Positions 41,824-50,560 of a DNA stretch of 64,000 bases are shown here, piece after piece. The number at the start of each line of letters is the position of its first letter. Within the stretch, counting starts at the first letter, position 1. The translations under genes and the position numbers were made by a program. Under the pieces are notes generated by a model that saw only the letters and a program-made list of their open reading frames with translations, ran no database searches and had not been told where the DNA came from. Source of the DNA: Acidimicrobiales bacterium (lineage in GTDB: Bacteria; Actinomycetota; Acidimicrobiia; Acidimicrobiales; Aldehydirespiratoraceae); the NCBI GenBank assembly GCA_029263195.1, contig JAJCXX010000016.1, positions 16,494-80,493 of the forward strand, given 5' to 3'.

Positions 41824-43002
41824 GTGACCACCGCTCCGCTTCACCATTCCGATCCGCAGGATTCGGGCGACTCGTCGGAGTTCAACGTGCTCCGGATCGG
41901 CTCGGTGGAGGTTTGGCCGCCGGTTGTGCTCGCTCCAATGGCCGGTGTCACCAACGCCCCGTTTCGTTCGCTGTGCCGACGTCACGGTGCCGGCCTCTAC
42001 GTCAATCAGATGATCACGGCGAGGGCGATCGTCGAAGGTCATCGCAAGAGTCTCAAGCTGGCTTCTTTCGCACCCGGCGAGTCGCCGCGGAGCATCCAGC
42101 TCTACGGAACCGAACCCGAGTCGATCGGCGAGGCCACCCGCATGCTCGTCGACGGCCAGGGGGTCGACCACATCGACATGAACTTCGGCTGCCCGATGAA
42201 GAAGGTGACCCGTCACGGCGGCGGCGCCGCTCTGCCTTGGAAACGTGAGCTGTATCGATCGATCGTGGCAGCGGCAGTCGGTGCGGCTGGCTCCGTGCCG
42301 GTGACCGTGAAGTTCAGGGTGGGAATCGACAACGACACGCCGACCTTCATCGATGCCGGACTGATCGCCGAAGAGGAGGGCTGCAGCGCGCTGGCGCTTC
42401 ATGCCCGGACCGCCAACCAGCTCTACAGCGGCTCAGCCGATTGGACGAAGATCGCCGAGTTGAAGCAGGCCGTGAAGTCGATTCCTGTGCTCGGCAACGG
42501 CGACATCTGGGAAGCCAGCGACGCCCTGGCGATGATGCGAGACACCGGCGCCGACGGTGTGGTGGTCGGGCGAGGCTGTCTGGGCCGGCCATGGCTGTTT
42601 CGTGATCTCGCCGACGCATTCGGCGGAACCCCACTCGGGGTGAGGCCGAACCTCGGCGAGGTTCTCGACGGGATGATCGAACACGCCGAGTTGCTGTGCG
42701 ACTGGATGGACGAGCCCAGCGGCATTCGTGATTTTCGAAAACACACCGGTTGGTACCTGAAGGGGTTTCCAATCGGCTCGAAGGTCAGACGCGACCTCAA
42801 CCAGATCAGTTCGCTCTCCGCATTGAGGGCCGTGTCCGGCGAGCTCGACCGTGATCTGCCGTTTCCGGATGGAGCGATGCGCCTGGTCAGGGGGCACCAT
42901 GGCTCACCGAAGCAAGTGCATCTCCCGGAGGGTTGGCTCGACGAGCGCGATGATCTTGTGAGACTCTCAGCCCTAGCCGACGATCTGGTGTCAGGCGGCT
43001 GA
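41824..43002 (+). CDS. dus: tRNA-dihydrouridine synthase
   Basis: A 392-residue FMN-dependent Dus enzyme that reduces uridines in the D-loop of tRNA. APMAGVTNAPFRSL at the N-terminus, catalytic Cys123 in DMNFGCPMKKVTRHGGG, HARTANQLYSGSADW and GNGDIWEASDA are diagnostic and closest to the DusB group. The GTG start is 45 bases after maf. Its 3' end overlaps the convergent btuD gene by 12 bases. Confidence 0.95.
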   Translation: MTTAPLHHSDPQDSGDSSEFNVLRIGSVEVWPPVVLAPMAGVTNAPFRSLCRRHGAGLYVNQMITARAIVEGHRKSLKLASFAPGESPRSIQLYGTEPESIGEATRMLVDGQGVDHIDMNFGCPMKKVTRHGGGAALPWKRELYRSIVAAAVGAAGSVPVTVKFRVGIDNDTPTFIDAGLIAEEEGCSALALHARTANQLYSGSADWTKIAELKQAVKSIPVLGNGDIWEASDALAMMRDTGADGVVVGRGCLGRPWLFRDLADAFGGTPLGVRPNLGEVLDGMIEHAELLCDWMDEPSGIRDFRKHTGWYLKGFPIGSKVRRDLNQISSLSALRAVSGELDRDLPFPDGAMRLVRGHHGSPKQVHLPEGWLDERDDLVRLSALADDLVSGG

Positions 43003-43773
43003 GGTCGGAATCACCGGCACGATGATCGGTCCGGCGTCGTCGTCGATCACCATCACCTTGGCCCCGAAATGCTCCGAGATGTTGGCCTCAGTGAGGACCT
43101 CGCGGGCGTTGCCTCTCGCCACGATTGCCCCCTCGTTGAGCATCACGAGCCTGTCGCCGTAGCGTCCCGCCATCGTGAGGTCGTGTTGAGTCGCCAGGAT
43201 GGTCATACCGGTCTCCGTTCGTAGTTCGTCGACCAGATCGAGAACCTCTTGCTGATGACCGAGGTCGAGCGCGCTGGTCGGCTCGTCGAGCAGCAACAGA
43301 CTCGCCTCCTGCGCCAGTGATCGTGCCAGCACGACTCGCTGACGCTCCCCTCCCGACAGCGAACTCACCTCTCTCTTGGCGAAGCTAGTGAGGTCCAGGC
43401 GGTCCATCACGTCTCCCACGACGGCACGATCACGTCGCGATTCGCTGGCGAAGACGCTGCGGTGGGGGGTGCGCCCAAGCATGACGTATTCGACCACGCC
43501 CAATCCGGGAGGAATCACCGGAATCTGGGGAACGAGGGCGACGTTCAATGCCCGATCGCGGGCCGAGTGATCATGCGATCCCCTGAATTCGACGGCTCCC
43601 TCGTAGCCGACACCCCCGACCACGGCACGGAGCAGGCTTGTCTTTCCGGCGCCGTTGGGACCGACGATGGTCGTCCAGGTTCCCTCTTTGACTTCGAGGT
43701 TGACTCCGTCGAGCACACGCGAGCCGTTGTAGGAGACGGTGAGGTCTTCGACTCGAAGCACGGGCGTCACCAT
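42991..43773 (-). CDS. btuD: Cobalamin ABC transporter ATP-binding protein
   Basis: A 260-residue ATPase of the FecE/BtuD type. Walker A GPNGAGKTS at 38-46, signature LSGGERQRV and Walker B LLLLDEPTSALD are present, as is the H-loop in TQHD. It follows btuF and btuC in one unit (7-base overlap with btuC) downstream of a cobalamin riboswitch, which gives the substrate. It overlaps the 3' end of the convergent dus gene. Confidence 0.92.
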   Translation of the reverse strand: MVTPVLRVEDLTVSYNGSRVLDGVNLEVKEGTWTTIVGPNGAGKTSLLRAVVGGVGYEGAVEFRGSHDHSARDRALNVALVPQIPVIPPGLGVVEYVMLGRTPHRSVFASESRRDRAVVGDVMDRLDLTSFAKREVSSLSGGERQRVVLARSLAQEASLLLLDEPTSALDLGHQQEVLDLVDELRTETGMTILATQHDLTMAGRYGDRLVMLNEGAIVARGNAREVLTEANISEHFGAKVMVIDDDAGPIIVPVIPTSAA

Positions 43774-44840
43774 GTCTGCCTGCTCGAAGTGCGTAGCACC
43801 AGAACGAAGAACGGTGCCCCGACGAACGCTGTGACGACACCGATTGGCAGCTCGGCCGGACTCACTATTGTGCGGGCGAGAAGATCGGCCAACACCATGA
43901 ACGCTCCCCCCACCAGGATCGTCATGGGCAGAAGCGCTCGGTGGCCGACCCCGACCATCAGTCTCACGGCATGGGGCACGATGATCCCGACGAAACCGAT
44001 CAGCCCGGTGACCGACACGGCGGCGGCCGCTCCCAGCGATGCGGTGATCACGACGATCGCCCGGATACGTCCCGGATCGAGCCCGAGAGTGGCGGCCTCT
44101 TCGTCGCCCACCGACAAGACATCGAGCGCTCGCCCGTATCTCAGCAGCACGAGGCAGGTGATCAAGAAGTACGGGGCCAACAGCGTGACCTCACCCCAGC
44201 CCGAGGTGGCCAGACGGCCGAGGATCCACGAGTAGACCTCGCGGATCACGTCGCTGTGTCGTTGCAGCACGTAGGTCTGGAGCGCCGTGAGGAAGCTGGC
44301 AACGGCCACTCCGGCGAGTATCAGCGACACGGTCGACCGGCCGCCGATGTTGCCAGCGGCGAATGATATGGCCACGGCGACGAGAGCGCCGATGAACGCC
44401 GCCAACGGAACCGGATCGACGATGCCGATGCCGTCTCCCACGCCGGAAACGATGGCGATGGTGGCCCCGAGACCGGCACCTGCGGCGATGCCGAGCAGGT
44501 ACGGGTCGGCGAGGGGGTTGCGAAAGGCGCCTTGATAGGCGGCGCCGGTGAGCGACAGCAGCGATCCGACCATCAGCCCGAGTACGACCCGAGGCAGGCG
44601 GATCTTGGTGATGATCGCCGACTGGGCCGGACTCAGGTCCGATGAGCCATCGATGCCGGGTAGCAATCCGACGACCTCATGCAAGGAATCGAACCAGCCA
44701 ATGGATGCCGGTCCGATCGTGACTCCGGCGACGACGGCGGCCGCCATCGCTCCGATTGCCACGGCGAACCAGCCGAGCGGGAAACGGGTCGCCTCGACGA
44801 CGAACCGTTCCGCGTCAGCCGACTCGCGCAACGTGTCCAT
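43767..44840 (-). CDS. btuC: Cobalamin ABC transporter permease
   Basis: A 357-residue FecCD-family permease with about ten hydrophobic helices; GSLLSLTGAAYQGAFRNPLA and GLIGFVGIIVPHAVRLM are family hallmarks. The ATG at 44840 begins one base after the btuF stop; longer readings run into btuF. The family transports siderophores, haem or cobalamin; the upstream cobalamin riboswitch decides for cobalamin. Confidence 0.92.
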   Translation of the reverse strand: MDTLRESADAERFVVEATRFPLGWFAVAIGAMAAAVVAGVTIGPASIGWFDSLHEVVGLLPGIDGSSDLSPAQSAIITKIRLPRVVLGLMVGSLLSLTGAAYQGAFRNPLADPYLLGIAAGAGLGATIAIVSGVGDGIGIVDPVPLAAFIGALVAVAISFAAGNIGGRSTVSLILAGVAVASFLTALQTYVLQRHSDVIREVYSWILGRLATSGWGEVTLLAPYFLITCLVLLRYGRALDVLSVGDEEAATLGLDPGRIRAIVVITASLGAAAAVSVTGLIGFVGIIVPHAVRLMVGVGHRALLPMTILVGGAFMVLADLLARTIVSPAELPIGVVTAFVGAPFFVLVLRTSSRQTW

Positions 44841-44841
44841 G

Positions 44842-45708
44842 TCAGGCCGGAACAGCGATCTTGGCCAGTGCCGCCGCGATGCTCTCGGCAAGGTCCACGA
44901 TGCGTGGGCTCCATCTCGACGCCACGTCGTCGTCGAGGGCCACAATGTCGCCGCTGATGACGCTGGAGATGGTGTCCCAGCCGGGCCGGGCGGCCACCGT
45001 GGCGGCGCTTTCCCCGCTGTAGAGAGCGTCGGAAAGGAAGATCAGATCCGGATCAGCGTCGATGATGTATTCGTTGCTGAGCTGAGGGAAGCCAAAGGAC
45101 GAACCATCGGCATCGGCGGCATCGGCGATGTTGGACATCCCGAACAGGCCGTAGATCTCTCCGATGAAGGTCGATGATGTCGCCGTGTAGAGGGTGTTGT
45201 CGATCTCATGGAAGAACGTGACGCCGTTCCCGGCGGGGGTCTCGGATACCAGATCGGCCAACTTGGTCTTCATGTTCTCGACGAGATCGGCGGCCTCTTG
45301 CTCATGGCCGGTCGACGCACCGAGCTCGTCGATCTGGGCGTAGACATCGGCGATCGACGCGGCGGGGGCCTGGACGAGTCCGGCCACGCCGAGCTCTCCG
45401 AGTCCGTCGATGAGATCGCCCGGGTCGTAGCTGACGACCACGAGATCGGGGTCGTAGCCCGCGATCGCTTCGACGTTGGGCTGAAAGGCGCTGAGGTCGG
45501 TGATCGGGGCTTCGGCCGGGAAGTTCGACAACGAGTCGACGCCCACGACCTGGTCGCCGGCTCCGATTTCGAAGAGGATCTCGGTGGCGGTCGGTGACAG
45601 CGACACTATCTGGCGGGCTTGACCGTCGGCTTCGCCTTCGGTGCCGCCCGATCCGCAAGCGGTCGCCAGAGCAGCCGTCGCCATCAGGGCAATCATCATG
45701 TGTTTCAT
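44842..45708 (-). CDS. btuF: Cobalamin-binding lipoprotein
   Basis: A 288-residue binding protein with a lipoprotein signal (lipobox ATAC, Cys18). The mature part is a BtuF-like helical-backbone fold: RQIVSLSPTATEILFEIGAG, YDPDLVVVSYDP, IIDADPDLIFLSD. It captures cobalamin or a corrinoid outside the membrane and delivers it to BtuC. AGGAGG at 45717-45722 lies 8 bases before the ATG. It is the first gene behind the riboswitch. Confidence 0.92.
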   Translation of the reverse strand: MKHMMIALMATAALATACGSGGTEGEADGQARQIVSLSPTATEILFEIGAGDQVVGVDSLSNFPAEAPITDLSAFQPNVEAIAGYDPDLVVVSYDPGDLIDGLGELGVAGLVQAPAASIADVYAQIDELGASTGHEQEAADLVENMKTKLADLVSETPAGNGVTFFHEIDNTLYTATSSTFIGEIYGLFGMSNIADAADADGSSFGFPQLSNEYIIDADPDLIFLSDALYSGESAATVAARPGWDTISSVISGDIVALDDDVASRWSPRIVDLAESIAAALAKIAVPA

Positions 45709-45737
45709 CGGTTGTACCTCCTGTGGCTCGAGGTTCA

Positions 45738-45772
45738 GGCACGAGCGACGGGGTCAACCGGTCGCACGAGCC
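45738..45772 (-). promoter_or_regulatory. Hairpin in the riboswitch expression platform
   Basis: GGCTCGTGCGAC and GTCGCTCGTGCC can pair as a 12-position stem in which two U-U mismatches flank a CG/GC step, with an 11-base loop. It lies between the cobalamin aptamer and the btuF ribosome-binding site. There is no T-run, so the switch probably works at translation or through an alternative fold. Function is inference. Confidence 0.45.
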
Positions 45773-45792
45773 GTCCCTTTTCCTCGAGGGTC

Positions 45793-45910
45793 GGTTCGTG
45801 AGTGTTCAGCGGGAGGCGATCGGACTCGTTCGGCCACCGACGGGGTCGGGACCGACATCACCGCTGCGGGACAGCGCCGGATTCAAACCGGACTTCGCTC
45901 CTTGTGAACC
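45793..45910 (-). ncRNA. Cobalamin riboswitch upstream of btuFCD
   Basis: On the minus strand the conserved B12-box region is clear: CCGGTTTGAATCCGG, then CTGTCCCGCAGCGGTGA, and further on GAGTCCGATCGCC. A GGTTC/GAACC pair closes the domain. It starts 8 bases after the stop of the nitronate monooxygenase gene and ends 84 bases before btuF. Binding of adenosyl- or methylcobalamin is expected to shut down synthesis of the importer. No terminator with T-run follows, so control of translation is more likely. Confidence 0.9.
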
Positions 45911-45918
45911 CTTGGAGA

Positions 45919-46992
45919 CTAGACCGTCAGGGCGTCGAGTCGGCCAATCGCGTCGGCAACAATGCGCGTAATCAGCTCATCGCAGGTCGGTAGGTCGTCG
46001 ACAACCCCGACACATTGGCCGGTCGGGAGGATCCCGACTTCGGCACGTCCCTCCACCAAGGCGGCCCGCGTGAGCATCGGGGCGTTGGCCGCCATCGCCA
46101 CCTGTGACCACGAGAGTTCCTGGCTTCGTCTCATGGCCAGCCCCTCCTTCACGAGGGCGGTGAGAGGTGTCCCCGTGAGCTTCCGGAATCGGAGAGCGTT
46201 GAGGGCGGCTCGCGGGAACCGGGCCAGACGGGACGACTCGAGCTGTTCGACCATCGACGTGCGGATCACCCTCTGGGGTGCACCGTCGATCGCGGTCGAC
46301 ACCACCGTGCCGGTGACCGCAGTGTCGAGATAGATCGCCTGGACCTCATCGGGCACTCGACTCTCGGCGGTCAGCAGGAATCGGGTGCCCATGGCGATGC
46401 CGTCGGTGCCCCACGCCAAAGCAGCCGCGAGGCCCCTTCCGTCGTGGAAGCCACCCGCTGCGATCACCGGTAGATCGACGGCGTCGAGCACTTGAGGCAC
46501 CAGCAGCGAAGTCGGGATCGTGCCGGTGTGGCCTCCGCCCTCGGCTCCCTGGCAGAGCACGGCGTCGACACCCCACTCGGCGACCTTCTCGGCGTGGCGT
46601 CGGGCCCCGATGGTGGGCATGACGACCACACCACCGTCCTTGAGCTTCTTCACCATGTCGGGGCGAGGGGCCTGCGCGAAGCTGGCGACCTTCACACCCG
46701 CCGCGATCATGTGGTCGACCCGCTCGACTATGTCGGCGGCATCGGTTCGGAGGTTGATCCCGAACGGTCGGTCGGTGGCGTCCTTGATCCGGGAGACCGC
46801 GGCCTTGGTTTCTTCGAGGGTCAGGGTGGCCGAGGCCAAGATGCCCAAGCCACCGGCCTCAGCGGTGCCGACCACGAGTGATACGCCGGCCACCCAGCCC
46901 ATACCGGTCTGCACGATCGGGTAGTCGACACCGAACAGAGATGTCGCTCTCGTCTGCAGTCTGCGGTCGACGGTGCGTCGATCAGTGGCCAT
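45919..46992 (-). CDS. Nitronate monooxygenase family protein
   Basis: A 357-residue FMN-dependent TIM-barrel enzyme of the 2-nitropropane dioxygenase/NMO family. Typical segments: YPIVQTGMGWVAG, GGLGILASATLT, AVLCQGAEGGGHTG (containing the catalytic His region) and VIAAGGFHDGRGLAAALAWG. It probably oxidises alkyl nitronates or acts as an enoyl-type reductase. It is followed directly by the cobalamin riboswitch on the same strand, so the btu unit may receive some read-through transcription. The malic enzyme gene is divergent. Confidence 0.9.
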   Translation of the reverse strand: MATDRRTVDRRLQTRATSLFGVDYPIVQTGMGWVAGVSLVVGTAEAGGLGILASATLTLEETKAAVSRIKDATDRPFGINLRTDAADIVERVDHMIAAGVKVASFAQAPRPDMVKKLKDGGVVVMPTIGARRHAEKVAEWGVDAVLCQGAEGGGHTGTIPTSLLVPQVLDAVDLPVIAAGGFHDGRGLAAALAWGTDGIAMGTRFLLTAESRVPDEVQAIYLDTAVTGTVVSTAIDGAPQRVIRTSMVEQLESSRLARFPRAALNALRFRKLTGTPLTALVKEGLAMRRSQELSWSQVAMAANAPMLTRAALVEGRAEVGILPTGQCVGVVDDLPTCDELITRIVADAIGRLDALTV

Positions 46993-47064
46993 GGCGCCAC
47001 CTTAGGTTGAGTGGGTCTGATGCCGGGCACTCCATAGGTCCCGATCCGGATCTATGGTCGCGAC

Positions 47065-48741
47065 ATGTTGCTCAAGGGCTCGCAGATACTGTCCGATCGC
47101 TACCTCAACAAGAGCACGGCCTTCACGCATCGGGAGCGAGAGGCCTATCGCCTTGATGGGTTGATTCCACCGGTGGTCGAGGACATCGAAACCCAGCTCG
47201 GTCGGGTGCGGGCGGAGTACGACGCCAAGAGCGCCGACCTCGAACGTCACATCTTTCTGCGGGCATTGCAGGAACGAAACTCCGTGTTGTTCTATGCGTT
47301 CGTATCGGAGAATCTCGAAGAGATCCTGCCGATCATCTACACCCCCACGGTCGGTGTCTCGTGCCAGAAATGGTCTCGCACCTACCGACGCGAACACGGT
47401 CTGTTCCTGTCGTGGCCTCAGCGCCATCGGGCCGCCGAAATGATCAACAACGTCGTTGGCGATGCCGAGATCGACGTGGTCGTGGTGACCGACGGCGAAC
47501 GAATACTGGGACTCGGAGATCTCGGTGCCGGGGGCATGGGGATACCGATCGGCAAGCTGGCCCTCTACACGGTTGCCGGTGGCGTCGATCCCAGCCGAAC
47601 ACTTCCGGTGATCCTCGATGTGGGGACCGACAACGAAGAGCTTCTCTCCGACCCGCTCTATCTGGGATGGCGCCACCATCGAGTGCGCGACGAGGAATAC
47701 GACGAGTTGGTCGATGAGTTCGTCAGCGCCCTCCGGGATCGATTCCCGTCGGTGCTGTTGCAGTGGGAGGACTTCGCCCAGGGCAACGCCAATCGTCTCC
47801 TCGCCCGTCATCGCGAGAGAATCTGTTCGTTCAACGACGACATCCAGGGCACAGCCGCGATCACGGTCGCGGCGATCGCGTCGGGCCTCAAGACCGCCGA
47901 GGTGCCGCTGGCCGACCTTCGATTGGTGGTGGCCGGCGCCGGTTCGGCCGGCACCGGAATAGCAAGCCAGGCGGTGCGGGCGCTCATGGCGGCCGGCTTG
48001 AGCGAACAGGAAGCTCACGACCGCTGTTGGCTGGTCGACCGCGACGGTTTGCTCACCGACCGGATGGAGGACCTACTCCCCTTCCAGGAACCCTTCGCCA
48101 AGGACTGGGATGCGGTCGCAAATCTCGACGACAACTCCGACGGAAAGATCTCTTTGCTGGAGGTGGTGCGCCATGCCTTGCCCCATGCCCTGGTGGGCGT
48201 GACCGGGCAGCCCGGCTTGTTCACCGAGGACGTGATCAAAGCTCAGGCGGCCGGCGTCGACCGCCCGATCGTTCTGCCGCTTTCCAACCCGACCGTGCGC
48301 GCCGAGGCGATCCCGGCCGACGTGTTCAAATGGACGGAGGGTCGGGCTCAGGTCGGTTCTGGCAGCCCGTTCGATCCGGTGACGATCGGCACCACCGAGT
48401 ATCAGACGTCGCAGGTCAACAATATCTACATCTTCCCCGGCGTTGGTCTAGGCGCTGTGGCGGTCAATGCCCGCAGAATCTCCGACTCGATGTTCACCAC
48501 CGCGGCGACCGCCATCGGCGAGCTCGATCGGGGGGCTTCGGGACCTCTCGGTCCGCCACTTCTTCCTCCGGTGTCCGACAGTCGTTCGGTGTCGCGTCAT
48601 GTCGCCATCGCGGTAGCGAGATGTGCGGTAGCCGAAGGACACGCCGATCCCCTCGACGACAGAGAGATCATCCGCCGCATCGACTCGTCGATTTGGTCCC
48701 CGGTCTACACGCCGCTGCCGCCCGACCCAGCCGACCTGTAG
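47065..48741 (+). CDS. NAD(P)-dependent malic enzyme
   Basis: A 558-residue enzyme that oxidatively decarboxylates malate to pyruvate. Markers: FTHREREAYRLDGLIPP, YTPTVG, VVVVTDGERILGLGDLGAGGMGIP, FNDDIQGTAA and the Rossmann GAGSAGTGIA. It is of the large, eukaryote-like (MaeA/SfcA) length. Residues 355-366 (DDNSDGKISLLE) fit an EF-hand loop pattern. The next gene starts 15 bases after the stop. Confidence 0.95.
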   Translation: MLLKGSQILSDRYLNKSTAFTHREREAYRLDGLIPPVVEDIETQLGRVRAEYDAKSADLERHIFLRALQERNSVLFYAFVSENLEEILPIIYTPTVGVSCQKWSRTYRREHGLFLSWPQRHRAAEMINNVVGDAEIDVVVVTDGERILGLGDLGAGGMGIPIGKLALYTVAGGVDPSRTLPVILDVGTDNEELLSDPLYLGWRHHRVRDEEYDELVDEFVSALRDRFPSVLLQWEDFAQGNANRLLARHRERICSFNDDIQGTAAITVAAIASGLKTAEVPLADLRLVVAGAGSAGTGIASQAVRALMAAGLSEQEAHDRCWLVDRDGLLTDRMEDLLPFQEPFAKDWDAVANLDDNSDGKISLLEVVRHALPHALVGVTGQPGLFTEDVIKAQAAGVDRPIVLPLSNPTVRAEAIPADVFKWTEGRAQVGSGSPFDPVTIGTTEYQTSQVNNIYIFPGVGLGAVAVNARRISDSMFTTAATAIGELDRGASGPLGPPLLPPVSDSRSVSRHVAIAVARCAVAEGHADPLDDREIIRRIDSSIWSPVYTPLPPDPADL

Positions 48742-48756
48742 CAGAGGAACAGTTCA

Positions 48757-50550
48757 TTGAGCAGACAAATCGAGGACTACGCGCTGCTGAGCGACTCCTC
48801 CACGGCGGCACTCGTCTCCAGACAAGGGTCGGTTGATTGGTTGTGCTTTCCCCGATTCGATTCCCCGGCATGCTTCGCGGCGATCATCGGCAACGAGACC
48901 AACGGCTGCTGGTCACTGAATCCCGAGAGCGAATACAGCTCGCGGCGGTCCTACGTTCCGGGCACGCTCGTGCTCGAGACGATCCACGACACCCCCGACG
49001 GATGTGTCGTGGTGACCGACGCCATGGTGCCGTCCGACAATCAACACCGGTTGGTTCGTACGGTCGAGGGACGCCGGGGCACGGTCCACATGGAGACACG
49101 ACTGGTGGTGCGATTCGACTACGGGTCGATCGTCCCGTGGGTCACTTCCTCGGGCGGCGAGCTTCGCGCCATCGGTGGACCCGATGCTCTGGTGCTACGC
49201 ACCGAGATTCAACTCCAGGGCGAGAATCACTCCACGGTGGGACGTTTCACCGTAGGTGAGGGCGAACAGGTCAGCTTTGATCTCGCGTGGCATCGCTCGA
49301 CCGACCCGGCTCCTCCCCGGACCGACGTTGATGATCTCATCGCGGGGGCCGTCGACTGGTGGCAATCGTGGTCTTCTCGACTCAACTACACCGGGGCCTA
49401 CCGTGACGACGTCCATGGATCTCTCACCGTCCTGAAGGGCCTGACCCACAATGCCAACGGGTCGATCGTCGCCGCACCCACGTCGTCGCTCCCCGAGTGG
49501 ATCGGCGGATCAAGGAACTGGGACTACCGGTACTGCTGGTTGCGCGACGCGACGTTCACTCTGCTTGCCCTCATGCAGGGCGGCTGCATCGATGAGGCGA
49601 AGGCATGGCGGGACTGGCTCATTCGAGCGGTGGCGGGCGATCCATCGAAGGTCCAGATCATGTACGGCTTGGGAGGTGAGCGACGCCTTCCGGAGATGGA
49701 GTTGCCGTGGCTCGACGGCTTCGAGGGTTCCCGGCCGGTTCGCATCGGCAACGGAGCCGCCGATCAGCTTCAAATCGACGTGTTTGGTGAGGTCATGGAC
49801 GCCCTCCATCAAGCCCGCGTCAACGGCATGGAGCCCGATGACAATGCCTGGCACATCCAGACGGCGATGCTCGATTGGCTCGAAGGCAACTGGCAGAGAC
49901 CCGATGAGGGCATTTGGGAAGTGCGAGGCGGTCAAGCCCACTTCACGTATTCGAAACTGATGGCCTGGGTTGCCTTCGACCGCGGCATCCGGGCCGTCGA
50001 ACAGTTCGATCTGCCCGGATTCGTCGGTCGTTGGTCGGGCCGCCGAGATGAGATCCGTCGCGAAATCCTCGAAGAGGCCGTCGACAGCCGCGACGTGTTC
50101 ACCCAGTCCTATGGGAGCAGCACCCTCGACGCCTCCACCCTCATGATCCCCCTTGTCGGCTTTCTCCCGGCCACCGATCAACGCGTGGTCAACACGGTCG
50201 AGGCGATCCAACGCGAGCTCACGGTCGACGGTCTGGTTCAGCGATACCAGGCCTCCGGTGGCTCCGACGGTGTGGGCGGTGAGGAGGGCGCGTTCTTGTT
50301 GTGCAGCTTCTGGCTGGTCGACTGTCTGGCGCTCATGGGCCGTAGCGACGATGCGACTGTTCTGTTCGAGCGGCTGCTGGACCTACGCAACGACGTCGGA
50401 CTGCTGGCCGAGGAATACGACCCGGTGGCGGGCCGCCAGCTCGGAAACTTTCCCCAGGCTTTCTCTCATGTGGCAATAGTCGGGTCGGCAGTCACGTTGT
50501 GCCCGTCGACCAAGGGCATGGTGGAGGTGCGCACCGAAGTCGAACCGTAA
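48757..50550 (+). CDS. GH15-family glucoamylase/trehalase-like enzyme
   Basis: A 597-residue GH15 protein with an N-terminal beta-sandwich (about 1-220) and a helical barrel. Motifs: IEDYALLSDSSTAALVSRQG at the start, GGSRNWDYRYCWLRDATFTL, RPDEGIWEVRG with the acid Glu, and LLAEEYDPV with the base Glu. Actinobacterial relatives include trehalases and glucoamylases. A TTG start is used with AGAGGAA 10 bases upstream. There is no signal peptide. It is 3 kb from the sugar locus and may act on the same glucosides or on trehalose. Confidence 0.92.
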   Translation: MSRQIEDYALLSDSSTAALVSRQGSVDWLCFPRFDSPACFAAIIGNETNGCWSLNPESEYSSRRSYVPGTLVLETIHDTPDGCVVVTDAMVPSDNQHRLVRTVEGRRGTVHMETRLVVRFDYGSIVPWVTSSGGELRAIGGPDALVLRTEIQLQGENHSTVGRFTVGEGEQVSFDLAWHRSTDPAPPRTDVDDLIAGAVDWWQSWSSRLNYTGAYRDDVHGSLTVLKGLTHNANGSIVAAPTSSLPEWIGGSRNWDYRYCWLRDATFTLLALMQGGCIDEAKAWRDWLIRAVAGDPSKVQIMYGLGGERRLPEMELPWLDGFEGSRPVRIGNGAADQLQIDVFGEVMDALHQARVNGMEPDDNAWHIQTAMLDWLEGNWQRPDEGIWEVRGGQAHFTYSKLMAWVAFDRGIRAVEQFDLPGFVGRWSGRRDEIRREILEEAVDSRDVFTQSYGSSTLDASTLMIPLVGFLPATDQRVVNTVEAIQRELTVDGLVQRYQASGGSDGVGGEEGAFLLCSFWLVDCLALMGRSDDATVLFERLLDLRNDVGLLAEEYDPVAGRQLGNFPQAFSHVAIVGSAVTLCPSTKGMVEVRTEVEP

Positions 50551-50560
50551 GCTGCGCTCC

